Of a DNA stretch of 64,000 nt, positions 40,801 to 55,800 are shown piece after piece. The translations under genes were made by a program, and so were the position numbers. Each line of letters begins with the position of its first letter. Position 1 is the first letter of the stretch. Location: the NCBI GenBank assembly GCA_029582155.1, contig CM055896.1:31761109-31825108 (forward strand). Direction: 5' to 3'. The stretch is from Panopea generosa. Lineage: Eukaryota > Mollusca > Bivalvia > Adapedonta > Hiatellidae. A model generated the notes under the pieces. That model worked only from the letters and a program-made list of their open reading frames with translations, searched no databases and had not been told where the DNA came from.

Positions 40801-43800
40801 GCCATATATTTTGAGGGCATATTTTGTTACATGGAGTCAGGATTCTTTGGTCATTTTAATGACGCGCAGCAATTCAATTTGATGAAAAACATTGGTGGCA
40901 ATGAATTAACATTCCCGGACGAATATGAGTTATTGACAGATAGAAACTACCCCCATTAAGCACCCCTTAGTGACACCATTCACAACGGCACAGATCAATA
41001 GACGCGTTAGAAGAATGTGATACAAAAGTACAGGGTAACAGTGGAATAGATGGACCTAAGAGCTATAAATCTGTAGGTTCTATATGGCGTCAGCAAAGGA
41101 CAGGAAGAGTTTTGTAGATATGCTGCGCCAGGGCTATTAGAAGCAAACGGTTACAATTGGTGTATTGATTAAATTGACACGTATATATCTCTGTTGTCTA
41201 GAGAAAATGCTTCGGTTTTGGCCGAAGTAAATAATACTTGTACGTTACAATTAGCATTCGCATGTACGCTGCCAAGTTATATTTATAATGTGTATTATTT
41301 TACGTGTGACTAATCAAGTAAATGGAAGAATAATACAGGATCGTATGAAGTGATGAATATGCTACATATATACCAAGAATTCTGAAAGTGTTTCAATTCT
41401 TGAAATTTGAAATATATTATTTACTTGTTTATTTATGTATATTATAAGGGATCTTACGAAAATAAATTCTACTTTAAGTTTCAGAGTTGTCAGCATCTCC
41501 AGATTCACCGGTTACAGCAATAGTAAGTGGTGTGGTTGCTGCCATCGTTGTTATTGTTGCCGTTCTGGTAGTACTACTGTTTCTTAGATATCGACGAAAT
41601 AATTGGTAAACTAACTTATAGATGTTATCCGTAGTCTATTTAAAGAAATTAAATTTTATTGTCTGAAAATGAAATGAAAATAATATTATAAATAATAATT
41701 GTAGTGTGACAATTACTAAAATAAATGCAAATGCAAAGTTAAAACTGTGTCTTTCAACCATGTAGAGAATTACAAATAAGGTTCATTAGCATATCAACAA
41801 TACGTGCAAAACAATAATAACAGTTCTTTACTAATTCATTAAATTTGAAAAATGTCCGTAATCTTTTTGCTTATAGAGTCTTAGATTTGGAGACCACGAT
41901 GCTCTTTAATTTCGATATAAACAATATAGAATGTGAACATGTCTTCAAACGATTGTAGATTGTATTTGTCTTTGCTTTTAATCGTTTATAGGAACCAAAA
42001 ACCACCCACTATTTTTTCTGGAGACCTAACAGATGCGTCTCGTGATGTCTCTGACACTGATATTGACGCAGTTGAACCAGCTAGATCTAAAGCATCTACT
42101 AGTAAAAGAGAAAACATCTACATGAACTCCGATGTGTTTGTCTCTCTTCGTAATACAAACGGTACTATTCAATATGTTTATGCACTTTACTTAAAGGGTC
42201 AGTTTGCATATGAAGCTCACAGTTAGAAACATTGCGTTTGATTATCTCCTTCATCACTGTCATGACTAATGATACTATCGATTCCGTCATTCCGATAGTC
42301 ATTACTTGATAATAAATGACAAAAAGATCCCATTGGACACAAAGTGACTTTAAGAAAGCATCCACACTAACAATGAAGCAGATAAGGTTTTAATGAATAA
42401 AATACTATTCGCGACCCCAATATATTTTTAGCAACATTGAATGAGTTCCATGATTCATAGGAATCGTAATTATTAACAACATTGAGCATTTTGGTGTTGT
42501 TCTTGTATGATGTTTAGTGCCGCTTTCAAAAATGTTTCAGTCAAATCGCAACGGTTTCTACTTAAGATAGTTTTCTAAGCCCTGTCACACAGGAGTATCA
42601 TGCCGCAGACACATGGTATTATACCTCACCCAGTCATATTATGCTGACACCGGGCCGACCTAGAACTAAGGTTTTAGTACCATGTTTAAAGTCTTTGGTA
42701 TGACCCGGTCGGGGATCGAACCGAGCTTTTGTAGTTTTATAATGTGTTTGCATATACTTGATATACATTTTATCATTAATTTTTATAATGAATAGTACAT
42801 CGAGACAAAACTGTTGAGTATTTTAACAGACACAGACAACAATAAACCTGGGACAAGTATTATTAAGTCAAGTTTACAGTCAGATGTCGCTGTAGCTGAT
42901 AATGGTAACGATAGTGATTATTACAATACATCTGTACAAAGAGACATTCCAAAGGGTGCGATACGGCTGTCAAACTTGAGGAAATATATCGGCGAAAATA
43001 ATTCACAAGACGACATCTTCCATGAACAGTTCATTGTAAGTTAGCGTTTGGTATTCATAAAATGTACATCAATTTCACCACCAATATTTCCTCTTTATAT
43101 ATCTAACATGTATATGCCTAATTTACCCTTTTTATATGAGAAATATAAACATATTGTATTTCCATTATTGAATTATATATTTTGTCTTGTCTCATATTAT
43201 GTAATGACTTAATGTTATCACAGAAAGTATATGAATATATTCATGTCTGTTTATATATGCAAATGTGTAGTTGAAATAAAATATGCTACTGTACGACGAG
43301 TGATTGTTGCATTACAGTCACTACCTAAAGGTCTGATGCACCCGACCACTGTGGCGCTAAAACCTAGAAACAGACCAAAGAACAGATACAAGGAGCTATA
43401 CGCATGTAAGTGTTTTGCTAATGAATATAACAAAGTAAAACGTTCTTATTAAAGTGGAAAGTCTAAATTGATATTACAATAGTTGTATACACGGCATGGA
43501 CATTATTTAATCACATATTGTGCAAGTATTTGCATAACAACAATTCACGTTTATTTAAGTATATTCAATTTTAGATATATGCACATGTTTATCAACATGT
43601 TCTTTTTTTATCAAATAGTTCAAATAATCGTTTGCGAGATAAACATATGGTCTCAATTTTTAACCAATGCTATGCTTAACCTATATTGCGTGTTTAAACT
43701 AAATGAGAATACTTTATCTAGATGACCACTCGAGAGTTGTCTTACAGCAAATACCTGGAAAGCGAGACTCTGATTACATCAACGCTGCTTTTATCAATGT

Positions 43801-46800
43801 AAGGCTGTTAATCCTGTTTTAAATGTGGTTGAGCTTAAATAGATACACTAGCTTAATATGAATACTTTTTATATCATTGGTGACATCGGTTTTCTTTATT
43901 GGACGTCTTATTCATATAAATATATGTATATAATAAGGTATAGGGAAATGTCGAACTATGTAATATTATAGATAGGTATTGTAGTATTATAAAAGCATTT
44001 CATAAGCTCATTACACGTTAATTTTCTGGCTGTTTTTTTAAATCGCCGTCTATACCTATGGTAATAATATTAACTTGTACCTAATCTATCACTTATATTT
44101 CTTACTGAATATTGATGGATCGAACATTCGCGAAACATACTTATGTTATCAACATGACTTTGGTATGTGAATATATTAAACACCGGTTCTACTTCATAAG
44201 TAGGACCGTCTTGGTCATCTTGTTATTTGTTATTGATGAACACCTTATATCAAAGTATTTGTTTGCACTTTCTGTGGTGTCATTTTCTCTTTAGAGACAC
44301 AGCATGGAGAAAGCATACATTGCTGCACAAGGTATTGCATCCGAAGAATATAAAAGCATAATTCATAAACACTTTCTGTAATAAATTTCGTAAATAATAA
44401 TGATGTAGAAGATCGGTTAATGTTTTAAATTTGTTTTATATCTGTGCGTGCTCCGATAAATTCCTTGATGACAAAACAGCATATACATACACTTTAATAA
44501 GTTATAACATTTGAATTTAATTTAATGTGTGGTTTTCGTTTATATTTTGAATACAGTTATTTTAACATTTTCTAAACGAGAAAAGATTTAAATATAATAA
44601 GGTCCCTTTGAATTTTTATAAACTGTACCCAATGCCACCATACATGTATCTAAAATTGTTTTCCAATGAAAATACCTGTTGCCTATATGTATAATCACAT
44701 AATTTCAAGATTCGTACTATGGTGTCCTTGTACGCGTATTTGAATAAATAATGCATAATGAAATATCTATATTCTATATACTTTTCTGGAATAGAAATAA
44801 ATGGAATATATCGAAATGTGTGTGTATCCTGATCCTGTTTTAATAGATCGTCTTTAGAAAAAAAAGAAGATTTGTTTATTTTATGAAGTTCAAAAATGGC
44901 ATTCTGATTACCGTATAAAGTACGAATATCTTACTTTCGTTAAACAATGCAATAGAATAATATTAGACACATCTATTCTAATTATATAGTTGGTCACATA
45001 ACGCTTATTTGTTAATTTAAGAATTCCTTACATTTATTAATATGTTTCCATTTGATATGCTTTGCGTTTCAATTTGGACTCCAGGACCAACGAAAGTTAA
45101 CATTTTGGATTTCTGGAGGATGATTTGGGAAAAGGATGTTACTAAAATTGTCATGGTAACGAACGTTGTAGAGGAGGGAAAGGTAACACATTACTAACAA
45201 CTACCTTATACAGTATTGAAAGTTATTGATATAATAATTAATGAAATATTAAGTAATTATTATAAATTTCAAGCGTGTGTTTTCTGTGTAATTACTATTG
45301 CAGTGTAGATGTTGGATAAATTAAGTAATATATAACTTTTGGAGAAAGCACATAACGAATATAATGCAAATACCACTTAGTCTTGTCTTTGTATTAATAT
45401 AGGAGAAATGTGATCAGTATTGGGACAGTGGTGAACCGATTTGTTATGACTCTTTGTTTGTATTAATATAGGATAAATGTGAGCAGTATTGGAACAGTGG
45501 GGGACCGAATTGTTATGACTCCCTATCGGTAACAGTCACCTCCGAGGAGGTAATGGCAGAGTACACCATAAGAACATTTAGTGTTGAATCGGTGAGTGGT
45601 AACGAAAACAGAATCACTTGTGTAAAAGGGGAATGACTGTGTTGTTCTTATTAATTACTAAACAGGTATGTTAAGATTATGCAGTCAACACAATAAATAT
45701 ACAGTACTAAGTAATAATTTACAATTAAATGCTATGGTCCACAAAGCATTTTCAAATACAATGACTATTACTATTTTAAAATAAAATGCACAGTCATATA
45801 TAACACGTTCTGATTCAAATTGACCCTTTTCTGAAAAGGTCAAAAATATTGATATTTGTAACTTCTGTTCTCGTAATGTTCATTGAGTATCATTTAAATG
45901 ATCGGCATAGTTGTTTTATATTAATACAATAAGAAGTTCAAGCCAGCATGCCTATTTGTAGATTGTATGCTTTCAATCTGGCTGAATTCAGTCATTTACA
46001 TTACATGTGGTTATTGGTTTCACTTAATAGTTTTGCTGGATAATTAATTGAACTTGTATCATTTAAAAGTGAAATGGGCATTATCAAATAAAAGTTAATC
46101 CTGATGAAGTGATTGGCTGAATTCAGTCAAACTTTAGTTAAGTTACTAATGCTGCATCTAAAATCGATATTTGCCATTCCAGCACTGGCTGAATTCAGCC
46201 AAACTTTATATTTAGAAGTCAGTTTGCAAACCTGCTTTTGAAGGAAACCATTTTGCTTGCTGGCTGAATTCAGTCAGTATTAGGCATCTCACACTACAAC
46301 ATGAAAACTACGGAACATCTTTTATACATTTCATATCGTTCTTCTGTAAAATGTACTTGGCTGAATTCAGTCAGCAGGATCAAATTTGGTTATCAGACAA
46401 TGTTGTTAGCGCTTTTTAAGTTTTATGAACGTTTAATATATCAAATGAAATGTGAACAAATGATATACTAGAACAGAATTCTATAATCCATCTTTTTATT
46501 ATTTGAAAATGTATGTTGCCAGTGTTAATAAGAACCTTAGCCTGTAATATGCTAATATACATTATATAAAAATTCAATGTCGCCAAATTTGGCTCTAATG
46601 AAATATAGCTGTTTGTTTTAAATGAAAATAAAATAGTATCTAATAAATATAAGCTGTATTAATGGGAAGTGATCATTTAGTCCAAATATTAAACAAAAAT
46701 GTGAAATCTATAAAAACAAACATCAGAATAGAAGAGGATTTAATGGTTAAATCTCTGTAGGCTTATGATACGTTCGAATCACTAAACAAGGCCAAATCAT

Positions 46801-49800
46801 GATTTAAACAAACTATTAGGTGATCATAATTATGTTTATCCTTCATATTAATATACAGAAAACGCACACACACACACATACATACACACACACACACGTA
46901 TATACAGTATTATGGTTTAAAACAATACATCATAACCAAACAATTAGTTTTGAAAAGCATAGCTGCTATATATCATGTTGTTTTTCAGAGGTATGTGTGA
47001 TTACTCAAGAAAAATAATTTATTCCTGGGATATAGGGTTGCTAAAGTCTGCCCTCAAAAAATTCTAAGTATACTAGTTACATAATCTTGATTAATTAGAT
47101 TGAATAGATTTATTGAATATTTCGTGTCATCTTTATGCCATCGAGGGCTAACAGACGAACAGTTAACCTAACCACTGTTTCCTGGGGTAAACCAGTACTC
47201 GAGCACACCTCGTCTCCGCAATTAACTGATAACTTTCCCACTTGAAACAATGGTGAAAGACGAATGATAATGTGACACAATGTCGTATATCAATCATCAC
47301 GGAGATTGTTGCCGGGTGGGGGATTCCAACTCACGACCCCTGGATTGATAATCAGACGCATAACCGACGGAGATTATCAGGCCCGGCTGATTAATTAGAT
47401 ATGTATAACCAAAATGTTTATTCTCAGTGGAATTGTTGGTAATATATATAATTATGAAAATGAAAGTATTAACCTTCTCAGTCTTTATATATTACAACAT
47501 ATATATGTCTCGTAATTCTATTGCCATAGTTTAAATTTTTTATTGGCTGACATCATTATAAATTATGTTCCGGAATAATTACTGCTAATAAAAATAATAA
47601 TTTATATATCTGTCTCACCGACTCAAAATCAAAAATATCTAAATATCTTGATCTATTAAGTAATCGAATCAGTGGATGTTAAACAATGCGTTCAGAACTC
47701 TATACAAATGAATCTGCTGACAATATGTTTGATGGAGTTCTACTTGTGTTAGTCCCATTATTATATATATATATGTAATATGTGTGTCTTACTTTGAATG
47801 AGATATAGGCATGCTCTGAACACAACTTAGTCATACTTTTTTTGTTAATTCTGTATGATGACAACCGGTAACAACATTTTTCTTGTTAAAATTGCTATGA
47901 TTATTATATCAAATTGCAATATGTTTTTTTGTTTTATGTTAATGTTCCAAACAGAAAGTGATACCTTTTTGTCTTTTTCTGATGTCCATTCTCGGTCAAA
48001 CACATGTTCTCCATCCATATACATTTTCTTTGTTCTTTTGTATGTTTTTTCAGACACCTTCATGACACCTCCATGCTTTACTGTCATAATACAAATTTAA
48101 TAGTATTTATTATTCACCAAGTAGTCACTTTTTGTCTATTATGTATATATTTATACGTATAATCATTTTTTACATATTATAAATTTGTTTTATACATTGT
48201 AGTTTTGGTCGTATTGAATATAAGAGCTGTAAGTGAACAGCGTTAATTCGACTTTTCGAGTGTTGCCACAAAACAAAATTTAATATCAGAAGTATGTAAC
48301 ATATAAAAATATATGTCCATGAGGCAAAAAATTTCAATTTCTAAAAAGTGCGATATTTCTTACATTATATATATAAAGACTAATCTGAAAACGAAACCTT
48401 TACATTTACGATATATGCTTAAATGCCACTTATAACACATACAAATCATATCATATTATACTTGAATCCAGAATGAATCTGAGTAAAACGGTGATAGGTA
48501 ATATATCTTTAGACGACAGTGCCGTAGACCTCTCGAGGACCTCATATATATAAACGCAATGGAAGCATTGAACGTGTTAACAAGCATTAAAGACACAAAA
48601 CTACTAAAGATGTGATGTGTGTTCTCATGCCCATTTGTTCCTGGAAACCTTTCTATGAATGAGGAATCCAATGAAAACATAATTTTGGTAATAAAGATAA
48701 ATCCAAATAAATATTATGTTAACGTTTCAGATACCACAGAACAAACAACGAACAATAACTCACTATCAGTTCACAGCATGGCCTGACAAAAGTATACCCA
48801 ATGGACACACAGGTCTGGTACAGTTCTGGTCCAAAGTTTGTATGGATGACAAGGAGTCAGCCCACCCTTGGCTTGTCCATTGCAGGTACATATCGTCTCT
48901 TTCATCTGTATGACCAGTGTGACTGGCACTTCCTTTTAGTGCCATACCAATACGAGATTCATTTGTTATTGTGTATATGAATGTCATCATTCGTCGGTTT
49001 ATAAAACGTCATTGTGGCCTGTCCTGTACTAATGCATGTAAAACCTACGAGTAACGTCATTCGTATCTATTGTTATACTGTCCTACTTGTCTGGTACATC
49101 GTTCAAACGAATCATGTAGGTTGACTTTATATCTATGTTTCGTTTCATGATTAATATTGTAGAAGTATTAGAAAACAGAATTATAAATCAAATACTTTAC
49201 TGCATTCTGCATGTACAAGCCACCTGCTTACATGTAACTACGTTTCCAGATTTGTTTTACTATAGAGAGGGATAACGCCCTTTTCAACATATTGTATATG
49301 GCAATCTGTTTAACTGGTGGACAAAAAACAAACGACTCATGAACAGTGATCTGAGTAGATCAACCGCGCTCTCGCAAGTAAATGGAAAATATGCTTCAGT
49401 ATTTTGACTGAACTTTACTCGAACCTTTGACCGTAGCGGTGAGATGTTAATGATATTGATCACAAGCGTAGATAAGTATATCATAGAGGACAAAGTTGTG
49501 TTTCAGTTCCTTCTTTTTATATTATTTATCTGTAATACAATGCCTCCTATGAGTACTGTTTCATTGCATTTAAAAGTTGATTATTACAGATGATATGGCC
49601 ATGTCGTACAATCCTAGATTTTAGTGTTGATAGAATTGCTCAAAAAACTTTACCCATAGAAACTTGGTGTATATCATTATTTTTATACATTTTGGAATAT
49701 CATGGTACAAATACTACTATTAGGCATAATCATAAAATATGAGACAGTTAAAGTTATACCTCACTCTGTCTAGTGCTGGAGTAGGAAGGACGGGAACATT

Positions 49801-52800
49801 TATCGCCCTTGATATCTTGTATGATCAGGGTAGACAACTCGAGTATGTGAACGTGAACCAGTGTGTTCGGGAACTGAGACAGCAACGTGTCAACATGGTT
49901 CAAACGCAGGTACGGTACTTTTATATATAACATGTAAGTGCTAAAGTAAAAATGATGTTTTTACCAAAGTGATATATGATAGGGTGTTAAGTGTTTATAA
50001 TCCTGTATTAGTCGACACTATTAATACGGACACACGAACTAATTAGCTTGTTAAAAATGCATACAGTATACATTAAACAATTTCATTATTAATAGATGGG
50101 ATATGTTTACGAAGGATTATAAATATAAAGAAATACATAATTGCATCATTTTAGCTGCAGAAAAATATCAGTTACAATTTCTGGTTTAGCTATATTATTT
50201 GATGACGTCATGTATTAAAGCATCAAATGAATACATTATATAACAAAATGGTAGTATGTCAAATACATGTAATAAAAATGGATATCAGTTAGGATTAGAA
50301 TATTCAATTACTCGAGACCGTAGTTACTGTACATGTAACCAGGTTTGTAAAAAGCCCGTGAGATACCCGGTTGCGAGCTGATGTCTGAATATAGATTTAT
50401 TGCATACCAAGAATGACTGTCTACACCCCATACAAGTGCATGTTCGACTCTACTCACGCTGTGACTTGATGTATAAACAAATGTGACGTTCTTATTTGCT
50501 GTTGTGGTAAAACAATTTATAAGATAAACTTATTCAAGAAAACGAATCAGACAGGATTTTGTCGGTTTGGATAAGAAATGTCATTCCTAGAGATAACGAC
50601 CAAACCGTTAACACTCGGTGCGGAATTTTCTATAAGAACCTCAAACTTATGAAATATTCTAACAATTTTGAAACGATAACCATGCAATGTATATTTCAAA
50701 CTATCTAAAACAGAGTCAATATCGTTATCTTCACGAGATCGTCTATGAGGCCCTGGTTTTACCCAGCCTGCAAATACGTTTATCTGATTTTGAAAACGAA
50801 TATAGAAAACTGATAGAGGTAGACAAGCAGACAGGAATGACATGCCTTATGTCCCAGTTTGAGGTAAGTGTACATCGTTGCCTAATTGACGTAATGAAGA
50901 AATATTAATTTTATGCTTTGAAACAATTCAATTTTAAGTAGTTTTTGTCGTAATATTCATCGGCATCGAAGAAATTATATATTGCACAACTGAACGGTTC
51001 GATGCTGTATTACATTTCCCCATCGGGATCCATTGTTAAGTTAATTTTCATTTTTTTATAAAAAAAAAATAAAATCTGCAATATTTTTATTCTGTGCACA
51101 TATAAGTCATTGTTCTAATATCTGCAAATATAAACAGAACAAAGCAGTGATCTTGATCAAGTTTTTTTTTTAACATATCAATTTGCAGAAATAATATGCT
51201 AACAAACTGACCACTATATGATTTGTGTAAATCTCATATCATTGCACTGGTTACTTTCTAGAAACAGGCTATTCCACAAATGATGGGAATAAATAATTCA
51301 ATTCAATACAAGTTCTGAAAAAAAGAAATTTTATATTTCTACTATTTGTACATACATCTCCATCATGTCTACATGTCGATCCAAAGTCTTTAAGGGCGAT
51401 GATAGTGCAGTGAGACTTTAAGTATTTCACCGCACCCACACAAACTTGTTATACAGATATATGATTATTAAAGGATTATATAACAAGTCGGTATCATATA
51501 ACTATAACTGAATTGGAACAACACTTTTTGTAAATGTTAGCATGGAAATATTCTCTATCGTGCAATAAAATTAAGTTATTCCTAGCTATAATATTCAAGT
51601 ATGCCTGCAAAAATAGATAAAGATATAAATTAACTGAAGACAGACGGTGATTGTTTTAATACATAATTGTGTAGTTCCATACATACATATTGTCCATTAT
51701 GCAGATGCAAGAAGAGGTCGTCTATCTTTCCAAAGAAGATATTGATGAAAAAGAGCATTCCGATGACGTTGATCTATACACTACGGCCAAACTACCCGAG
51801 AATAAAGTCAAGAACAGATACAACAATATCATAGCGTGTGAGTTGAATTTACTAAAAATGACTTTGTTTTCGTGTAAACTAACTGGTTACATTTTAGACT
51901 TCATCAATATTTTATATTTTTTTAGAGTATTTGTTCCGTTAATCTTATCATTTGCATTGTTATATCAAATATCAATTAATAATGAACTTCATATATAATT
52001 CATTGACCCTGTCTAACTAACGGTCTTATGGTTAGACCTGGAACAATATTTTAGTGATTACGAAATTAAACAAATATAAAACTGTCATTGATTAAATAAT
52101 TTCTTATTGAATCATTAATTATTGATTCTTAATAGTATGATTATCATACGACCTTGGATCATATTGACATTTATTTAATTCATTTATTGACATAACAGGT
52201 AAGCATTAAACAATTTTATATTGGTCATTACTGAACAGTTTGTTTCATGAATGACATTTATAACTACGTATATAATTATATTTGAAATAACAATTTACGC
52301 TATATAATAAAATAATACAATGTTACCATACGCTAGTTTTTAGTTTTGTATATATTTTCCATTGTTTTACTTGTATAACTAATGCTTTTAATAGCTGATG
52401 AATATCGACGGTCCATCCCTAAATGTTACTTCCTGGACGAAATAAACCGAAGTTAGCTACAATTGGAAAGCAAAATACTTTGGGATCGTGATTAGAAATA
52501 TAACATTAATTAATATAATTATTTCATATTGAAATAGTAACTGATTATTGAACAGTAATATTTTCATACGGTCTTGGGTCATATGATTCATAAATTGACC
52601 TAACAGATAAACAAAAAAACAAAAAAATTACTGGTAGTTCCTGAACAGTTCGTTTCATGAACAGAATCAATAAATATACAAATGCAGGTTTGTAGTATAT
52701 ATGTATTTATTTTAATGTATTATTGATTTTGTAGAACTGTTACTTTTATTCTACAGCTGATAAATACCGACATTTTCTATCGACGCATGTTGCTGGATGT

Positions 52801-55800
52801 AACGATTATATCAACGCTGTTTACATACCAGTAAGTACGACCTTCAGCTGTTATGTATGTATTGTCGTAAAATAAATTGACGTCTTGACATTCCATACGT
52901 TGAGATGTATCTAAGGAATGAATATATCTTATTCAAAATTCATTTGACTGAAATGAATAAAACTAACATATGATGTGATGTTTATTGGTATTGTGTATGA
53001 TTGTTTGATAATAAAAACAATGTTTATTAGTTAGTTATTACACGTCATATTTTAATAATATCAATCTGGGAAGTAAATTATTAATTCATTAAATATCTCA
53101 ACCATTGGTTTTGAACATATATTTGCTAATGTTACATCCATTGTTTTGTTTAAACTATCATGATAATGTTTGATTACAGATTTATCATTATGTGTCTCTC
53201 TCATAAAATGTTATGATTTTTCAGAGTTATCGAAAACTGCGTGGTTTTATTGTAACACAAGCACCACTAGAGAACACGGCGATTGACTGCTGCAGACTTG
53301 TCCATGAGCGGGATATACACGTGATAGTCACGTTTGCTGATAATGGAACAGAAAAGGTAATAGGAAAAATGACATTAATGTCGATATAAAGGCAAGAGCC
53401 CTACATCACAGCTGGTGAGAAAAAAAATATAATAAAGATAATAACCTTCAGTTTCCATAAATTATCAATTCAATATAGTTCATGCCATTATAAAAAAAAA
53501 ACTTTTTACATAGATTACTTTATTTGGTATAAAATTGTTTACCTAGAAACAGTAACGGAATACATTGTTTACTAGGGTCGAAACATTCTCGAGAATAAAC
53601 CGCAGTTCATTTTCGTCTGGAGAAATATAAAAACGTTTGCTGATGCGGTGGTATAAATATTACTTCCGCATAAGTAGACACATTTAAAACTAGCATCGTT
53701 CGGTTTTCCCTTCAATGAAGAGATACGTGTATGTTGTTCTTTATTAGACGCTTGCTTTTCTAAAGTAAGTATTTTCGATAACCATGAATATCAAATCAGT
53801 ATCGTAAGACAAAATTTAAAACATCCAATGAAACGGCTGGATTATATGTGATTAAGAACATAAATCTCATAATAATTAACTCAGCTGATTTAAACATGAT
53901 TCAATAAAATATTATTTCTGATATTCTCACCAAACAAAATATGATAATACTCTCAAGTTATTATAAAGCTTTCAATTTGTTCTGTTTTAAGAATATAAGT
54001 TTTGTTGTTACATGTAGGTACGATGCTTGAATCATTTTGTATCGTATATACATGTATCAGAGATCTCTTAAATGTACTTTTTTGTCTCAAAATTCATATT
54101 ACATCGTTAAAAATGTTTTGTGAACAGTTTTGTATAACTGTTATCTATTGTTTTGTGAATAACGTAGTGCTTGCATTTCTATATAGTAAATCATACATGT
54201 ATATATGCCATGCTTATTTAAGTCTCTTACCTATATCTTTACAGTTATATTGCTATTCAGCTTATTAAAATTGTAAAGCCTTGATTTATTAGGTCTCCGT
54301 CTAGAAGACAAAATCAAAACATTCTGAATCAATAAACTCGACGCAATAAATGTTGGTAGGAATTGTGTATTTGTTTGGGAGACATATATATTTTTCTATT
54401 TGATACTTCTCTATTATTTAGATCGGCACGTATTTGCCAGACAAGGGCAGTTTAACTACTGGACACTTTCATTTGGAGCTAGTGTCAGAGGAAAAGAGAA
54501 GAAATTATACGATTAGAAATTACAGCATGCAGTTCAAGGTAAGTAATATTAAGGTTTTTCGAAAACGTGTACACATTTTTATGATTAATTTGTGTGTGCA
54601 ATGGTGATATATGTGTTTGTGTACAACGAGAGTCGTACAGGTAGCATTACAAATAAACAGCAAACGTAACAAAATAAACATATCAGTGTAAACATAATCA
54701 TAATAAATAAATATACAACATATGAAATGATAAAATAGGTCGTCACTAGGATCCTGTTGTTCGGAGCACTGATAGATTCACGACGAGACAAAATGAGGAT
54801 AAATATTCAGTCATTCGTTCATTTGATATTAAATAACCAACTATCAGACTATGCAGAATGCTGTTAAATAAAAAAATAGCCTCTTTCGATAAAGCTATAA
54901 TAGATAATTCGTGGAAATGGTGTTCGACACGAAGATAAAATTTAATGTGATAACAAATTTAACTTAAATAGATAATTTTCACTGTTAAAGTGACGTTTTT
55001 TTACATCCGACAGTTTTGCTGTGGAGAGTTATTGATATTACTCATCAATTCAAATGTCTATCTTTTAAAAGAGCAATACTTTAAAAGTAGTTTGATAACA
55101 TTGGATTACAGAAAAAGGAGCAGAAAGTAAAGCAGCTTTTGTTCACACAATGGTTACGTGAAGAGACAGTACCACGTGACCAGGAAGCCATACTTAGTCT
55201 CATACAGGAAGTTACAGAAGAACAACGCCAATCAGACAATAACCCCATTCTTGTTCAGTGCTTGTAAGCAAAAACGTTTTTAGAATATATGCACTTGTTA
55301 ATGTTGTTAGATAAAACAATCGTATATATATATGTGGTCTAAGGCGCTGCCTCAAGATCACTTACATCTCACCGCTAAGGTCGTAGGTTCGAGTCACGCT
55401 CGCTCTAAAAACTGAATGTGAGAAGGTTTCTAGTTACTTGCGGAAGGATGGTGGTTCTTCTCAGTCTGAGGTCTTTCTCCTAAATTAAAACTGGAAATGC
55501 CATATATAACTTCAAATGTGTTGAAAATGGGGATAAATTCAATTTAAAAAAAAAGATATATTTTTATATATCACTCATATAGTGTTATATTTTCATAATA
55601 CTTAAAACTCTAACATATATATGTGTATGGTGTGTGTAGTGTTTCATAATTGTTATTTTCGTAGATTTCAAGTGAGATTCGGCAGAGTGTTGCATATGTC
55701 TATGCATCTCATATGCGACTGTGCAGCGTCCCAATTTACATGACTATAACTTCAGATGTGTGTGTAGAGTTGCATACTATCATCGCAGTCTGTCATTTAG

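Larger units (their letters stand above)
45592..48730 (+). other. Intron 20
   Basis: About 3.1 kb. Holds five copies of a palindromic 16-mer (45979-46373), a short CA microsatellite (about 46862-46898) and a minus-strand SINE (47101-47387). Confidence 0.7.

Noticed and set aside
44112..44170. Remnant of EGF exon 8
   Set aside because: Only about 11 identical bases (atggatcgaac) plus a short cgaaacat match; too little to separate from chance, and no Cys pattern.
45979..46373. CRISPR-like array of short repeats and unique spacers
   Set aside because: Only 16-bp palindromic repeats with irregular spacing inside an intron of an animal gene, and no cas genes. Reported as an unexplained motif cluster instead.
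55335..55405. Functional tRNA gene
   Set aside because: It has tRNA-like boxes, but I could not pair a full cloverleaf, and it resembles the repeat at 10140-10225.
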